This document shows, one piece after another, positions 60,901 through 64,000 of a stretch of DNA of 64,000 bases. The DNA lies in the NCBI GenBank assembly GCA_023333565.1, contig JAJKFH010000948.1, positions 2,182,001 through 2,246,000 on the forward strand. Direction: 5' to 3'. Source of the stretch: Puffinus mauretanicus. Lineage: Eukaryota; Chordata; Aves; Procellariiformes; Procellariidae. The translations under genes were made by a program, and so were the position numbers. The notes beneath the pieces are model-generated. The model did not search any database and was not told the origin of the DNA. It saw only the letters and a list, made by a program, of their open reading frames with translations. Every line of letters starts with the position of its first letter. The first letter of the stretch is position 1.

Positions 60901-63538
60901 GGCTTTCAATGGTGCAGCAGGCAAGGGCAAACCCAAACCATTCCAGGATCTCTCCAAAAAAGTTGGCTCCACTGACATACTCAAACATTCCTCCTGAAAG
61001 CAGGACAGAGTTATTTTAACAGCACTTTAATCAAGGAGATCTCCAATGCTATCTTTTAATGTAAGTAAAATAAGAGCTATACCACCAAAGTCTCTGTACA
61101 ATTTTTAAAGGCAGTGGAAGCAGTGTTTTTCAGTTCAGGCTGCACCATGAAGGATCACTTCAGACCTCCTTTTAAGACAGACCTTCCCCAGCTCCATTTT
61201 TCCTCTTTAAATCATGAAAGAAAAGCAGGTTTACCAGTATCAGAAGTGAGTTCATGCCTCTGTAAATAATTACTTAACAATGATATCAAACTGGCTCTTC
61301 GATCATAAACGAAACCTTTTTTAAAATATATGAAAATAGAAAATATGATCCCCTTTAAGAGTTAGTTAGCATACAATGTTTAATTTCTTTAAGTACTTCA
61401 GAAATTAAGTTAATTATGAACAATATTATTATTATTATGAATTAAAGTTCCAAATTTATCCTCTAGCTTAAAATGTATTGTCCTTTTGTTCACATCCCTC
61501 GTCAGGTCTACTGCTTCAGGCCTGACACTCAGTGAAAGAAGTAATTGGCAGCCTGCGTTAAATGTGTTTTACAGCCAATTATGCATAAACAATCAGTACT
61601 CATCTGCTGGGAATTTTATAAAATAAGAACTTTCACCCTAATTCCAAAGTTAGTGTACAAATTGATAACATCTCAGTATGTGCTTTACCAGTGGGACTAA
61701 ACAAACAAGCGTTTGCCAAGTGTAATAAAGGACGTGTTTTGACCTTGCTTTAATTACTTTGCTTTTGTGACAGAAGCAGAATTCTAGCAGTTAAACTGGA
61801 TAAGCAATATCAAAAAGACCAACTCCTCCTGATTGTGCAGCAAATAACATCTTATTTCCTTCAGAACTTTTTTGTACACTGAACATAGTACAATATGTTC
61901 ATATTCATTTTTCACATGGGCACTTGGATTTACATCTATCAAAATTATAAAGTTACCTTCTTGATGCAAAAATAACAGTCTACTGCGTTACATATCTAGT
62001 TCTTCCACTTTTATTAAAAAAATCTCACTAAAAACCAAGAGAGCGCAACAACTAAAGGAAAAACTTAAAGAAACAGCAGAATTCAAAGGTAGCTATTATT
62101 TTTCTGCTCTCACCGAGTGTAATACACCTGGAAGAGTCTAATGTTTCCAAAACTGTCAATAAACCTTAACACCTCCATAGGCTCCATAAGAAGTCCTTTC
62201 ATATTCTCCATTTTCCCATGGAGGCCAGAATTTATAACGCCTACCTTCCTTTAGATTTCTGTCCTCTTTTCCCTTTATCTCCCTTACCACAGTAGTTCTT
62301 GCTCTCCGATTACCTAAGATCCCTCCCTCTTCATATGTGGGACAACATAAGATGGGCCAGCCACACGCAGTTGCTGAGTGCTTTCTGCCTTTCCCTGCTG
62401 CCCCCACACTGGGATGATAATTTAGCTCTTCTTTCTCCACCCACCTCTCCACCACCTCTTTCTCCACCCACCTGATTCTCATAAAAGTTGTGGAATGCTA
62501 TGTTACGTTTGTACCACTTTTTAAAAATACAGCCGAAGTTGGTCCAGAAATTCAAAGCCACGTGATACCATGAAACAGATCCCTTAGAATACATAAGAGG
62601 AGCGGCTGAGGGAGCTGGGGTTGTTTAGGCTGGAGAAGAGGAGGCTGAGGGGAGACCTCATCGCGCTCTACAACTACCTGAAAGGAGGTTGTAGCGAGGT
62701 GGGTGTTGGTCTCTTCTCCCAAGTAACTAGCGATAGGACGAGAGGAAATGGCCTCAAGTTGCGCCAAGGGAGGTTTAGATTGGACATTAGGAGAAATGTC
62801 TTTACTGAAAGAGTGGTCAGGCCTTGGAACAGGCTGCCCAGGGAAGTGGTTGAGTCACCGACCCTGGAAGTATTTAAAAGACGTGTAGATGAGGCGCTTA
62901 GCGACATGGTTTAGTGGACATGGTGTGTTGGGTTGACGGTTGGACACGATGATCTTAGAGGTCTTTTCCAACCTTAATGATTCTATGATTCTATCTTTAC
63001 AGAAAATAATTTTAGGTCGGACGGGACATCTTGAGATCATCTAGTCCAAGCCCCCCCTGGCTCAAGCAGGGTCAGCTAGAGCAGGTTGCCCAGGACCATG
63101 TCCAGTCTGGTTTTGAGTATCTCTACAGATGGATACCCCACAGCCTCTCTGAGCAACCTGTTCCAGTGTTTGACCACCCTCACAGCAAAATACGTATTCA
63201 GATGTAATTTCATGTGTTTGAATTTTGTACCCAGTGCCTCTGGTCCTGTCACTGGGCACCACCGAGAAGAGTCTGGCTCCTTCGTCTTCATTCCCTCCCA
63301 TCATGTATTTATACACATCGACAAGATCCCCCTGAGCCTTCTTTTCTCGAGGCTGAACGGTCCCACCTCTCTCTGCCTCTCCTCATACGAGAGATGCTTC
63401 TTTTGCTATATAAATTTCTGTTACATTTTTACTCACCTCTTGGTATCTTGTAACCAGTTTCCCCTGGTTTTCTCAGATTTCTGAGAATATGATCAGAATG
63501 AATATTGATTGCCATGCCGATCAACCACCCTATAAAAC
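57837..63538 (-). CDS. SRD5A1: SRD5A1 steroid 5-alpha-reductase 1, exons 3-5 (5' part off window)
   Basis: Minus-strand exons 63538-63437, 60993-60843 and 57903-57837 join in frame to 105 codons and a TGA. The enzyme is known to reduce the delta-4 double bond of 3-oxo steroids such as testosterone and progesterone with NADPH, in the ER membrane. Visible: [20 protein letters not shown], the [19 protein letters not shown] block (Asn, Gly and Glu conserved across the family), and a C-terminal [11 protein letters not shown] tail. Human SRD5A1 has 259 residues, so roughly 150 N-terminal residues are missing here. SRD5A1 is favoured over SRD5A2/3 by sequence and by its TENT4A neighbour. The window gives no promoter. 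Confidence 0.96.
58975..59905 (+). mobile_element. Old diverged CR1 LINE mosaic
   Basis: CR1 landmarks in plus orientation: GAGAGACTGAGGAATCTGGC at about 59010, GACATCCTGGTGGACAAGTT at 59225-59244 followed by GAACATGAGTCAGTAATG, then GAGGTTGAGGGAACTAGGCT at about 59488 and an eroded tail near 59840-59880. Two 3' UTR-like starts imply at least two overlapping insertions. It is antisense to SRD5A1 and has no intact frame. Confidence 0.75.
59915..60105 (+). mobile_element. CR1 3' region fragment
   Basis: Resembles the CR1 segment AGGTTCAGGTTGGATAGTAG-GAAAAA, then ACCTGGAACACCCTACAA and TTTCTGAAGGTTTTCAAGAC. It sits just after the older mosaic in the same orientation and lacks the ATTCTATG tail. 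Confidence 0.7.
60843..60993 (-). CDS. SRD5A1: SRD5A1 exon 4
   Basis: 151 bp, acceptor CTTTCAG, donor GTAAGT. Translation begins [20 protein letters not shown] and ends [10 protein letters not shown]. It contains the SGANFFGE signature and two hydrophobic segments ([20 protein letters not shown]) that fit transmembrane helices. Confidence 0.96.
62590..62994 (+). mobile_element. CR1 LINE 3' end, near complete 400 bp
   Basis: Runs from ATAAGAGGAGCGGCTGAGGG to the terminal GATTCTATGATTCTAT. Same subfamily as 54416-54822 (inverted) and, with its deletion, 5076-5446. The 5' truncation point is almost the same as at 54822. Antisense to SRD5A1. Confidence 0.93.
63008..63402 (-). mobile_element. CR1 LINE 3' end of a different subfamily
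   Basis: On the plus strand it opens with the inverted tail region TTTTAGGTCGGACGGGACAT and ends CTCTCCTCATACGAGAGATG. Shared CR1 blocks include CAACCTGTTCCAGTGTTTGA, but the text differs from the other copies (for example CTGTCACTGGGCACCACCGA). It is in sense with SRD5A1 and ends about 35 bp from the exon 3 donor. Confidence 0.88.
63437..63538 (-). CDS. SRD5A1: SRD5A1 exon 3
   Basis: 102 bp, acceptor TTTTCAG, donor GTGAGT. Translation: [20 protein letters not shown] and then [13 protein letters not shown]. Human has [23 protein letters not shown] at this place. A hydrophobic first half fits a membrane helix; [13 protein letters not shown] is the conserved cofactor-side loop. Confidence 0.95.
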
Positions 63539-64000
63539 CTGAAAAGAAATATTTAAAATACTATCTTTAATACACTGAGCCAAAGTGCTTGTTCAGAAAA
63601 CAAACTACAGTCATATGTCACATATTAGGCATATCATCTCGAAGCAGTAGTAACATAAGCAGTATAAGCAATTCTGGTGACACACTGCACAATCCCAGTC
63701 CCACACCGAGCTCTGCAGTCAGCAGAGCTCACAGTAATCAACATGTCTCTAGACAGGAATAGTACTGCAAGTATAAAGTTTATTCTTATGTTGCTAAACT
63801 TACATAAATGTATGCATGTGCATATATACAGATGTAAAAATGTGTATATTTCCCTGACTTCCACACAGAAAAACAAATACCCTAAAATTTTAAACACTGA
63901 AAGAAACAGCCATTCTCATTCCTGCCAGAGGGACACATCTTACTCCCCCCTCCCTTTTTTTTTTTTTTACTGACAATATACCAGAATTTCCACAGCAGAC
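63539..64000. other. SRD5A1 intron 2 (partial)
   Basis: AT-rich, with a C/T-rich and T-run tract at about 63943-63968. No exon 2 similarity is seen up to the window end. Confidence 0.75.

Larger units (their letters stand above)
60994..63436. other. SRD5A1 intron 3
   Basis: 2.4 kb. AT-rich to about 62150, a stretch of pyrimidine-rich text (62180-62480), then two CR1 copies to about 63400. Nothing else is recognised. Confidence 0.8.

Noticed and set aside
62621..62914. 97-codon plus ORF (and the similar ones at 5058-5357 plus and 54498-54713 minus)
   Set aside because: These are translations of the CR1 3' region, found in every copy here; not host genes.

Overview
The window is vertebrate nuclear DNA, almost certainly from a bird. 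Long AT-rich introns surround short exons with GT/AG borders. The interspersed repeats are dominated by CR1 LINE 3' ends with the ATTCTATG-type tail. No Alu, B1 or L1 elements are seen. Two protein-coding genes are supported, both on the minus strand and both running off the window.

1-36678 (with 5' UTR and promoter up to about 37.6 kb): TENT4A (PAPD7/POLS/TRF4-1), a non-canonical nuclear poly(A) polymerase. Ten coding exons can be placed by protein similarity plus splice signals. Their phases close exactly: 1971 coding bases, 657 codons, no internal stop. The 3' end of the gene lies beyond position 1. Exon 1 sits in a CpG island (about 35.6-37.65 kb) with NRF1-like sites, GC boxes, a CCAAT box, a G-rich tract and an 8-codon upstream ORF. 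Introns 1, 7 and 8 are long and hold old repeat relics: a CR1/L2-like LINE with reverse-transcriptase motifs, a MIR/CORE-SINE-like relic and CR1 tails.

37.65-57.8 kb: intergenic. I recognise no protein-coding gene here. It holds a candidate TATA/E-box promoter near 42 kb, a G/T-rich repeat-like block near 48.4-49.0 kb, a GC-rich avian interspersed element with degenerate internal tandem units near 50.7-51.5 kb, a CR1 at 54.4-54.8 kb and a nearly pure T/G tract at 56.5-56.7 kb.

57837-63538: the last three coding exons (3, 4, 5) of SRD5A1, steroid 5-alpha-reductase 1. Exons 1-2 lie beyond 64000. Intron 4 holds a mosaic of old CR1 fragments. Intron 3 holds two CR1 copies facing tail to tail, the second ending about 35 bp from the exon 3 donor site.

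SRD5A1 followed by TENT4A on the same strand is the order known from human 5p15.31, so this is a conserved synteny block. The two genes have no known joint function: one makes a steroid-reducing membrane enzyme, the other an RNA-tailing enzyme. I found no sign of a new multi-gene system. The points most worth checking are regulatory or repeat-related.
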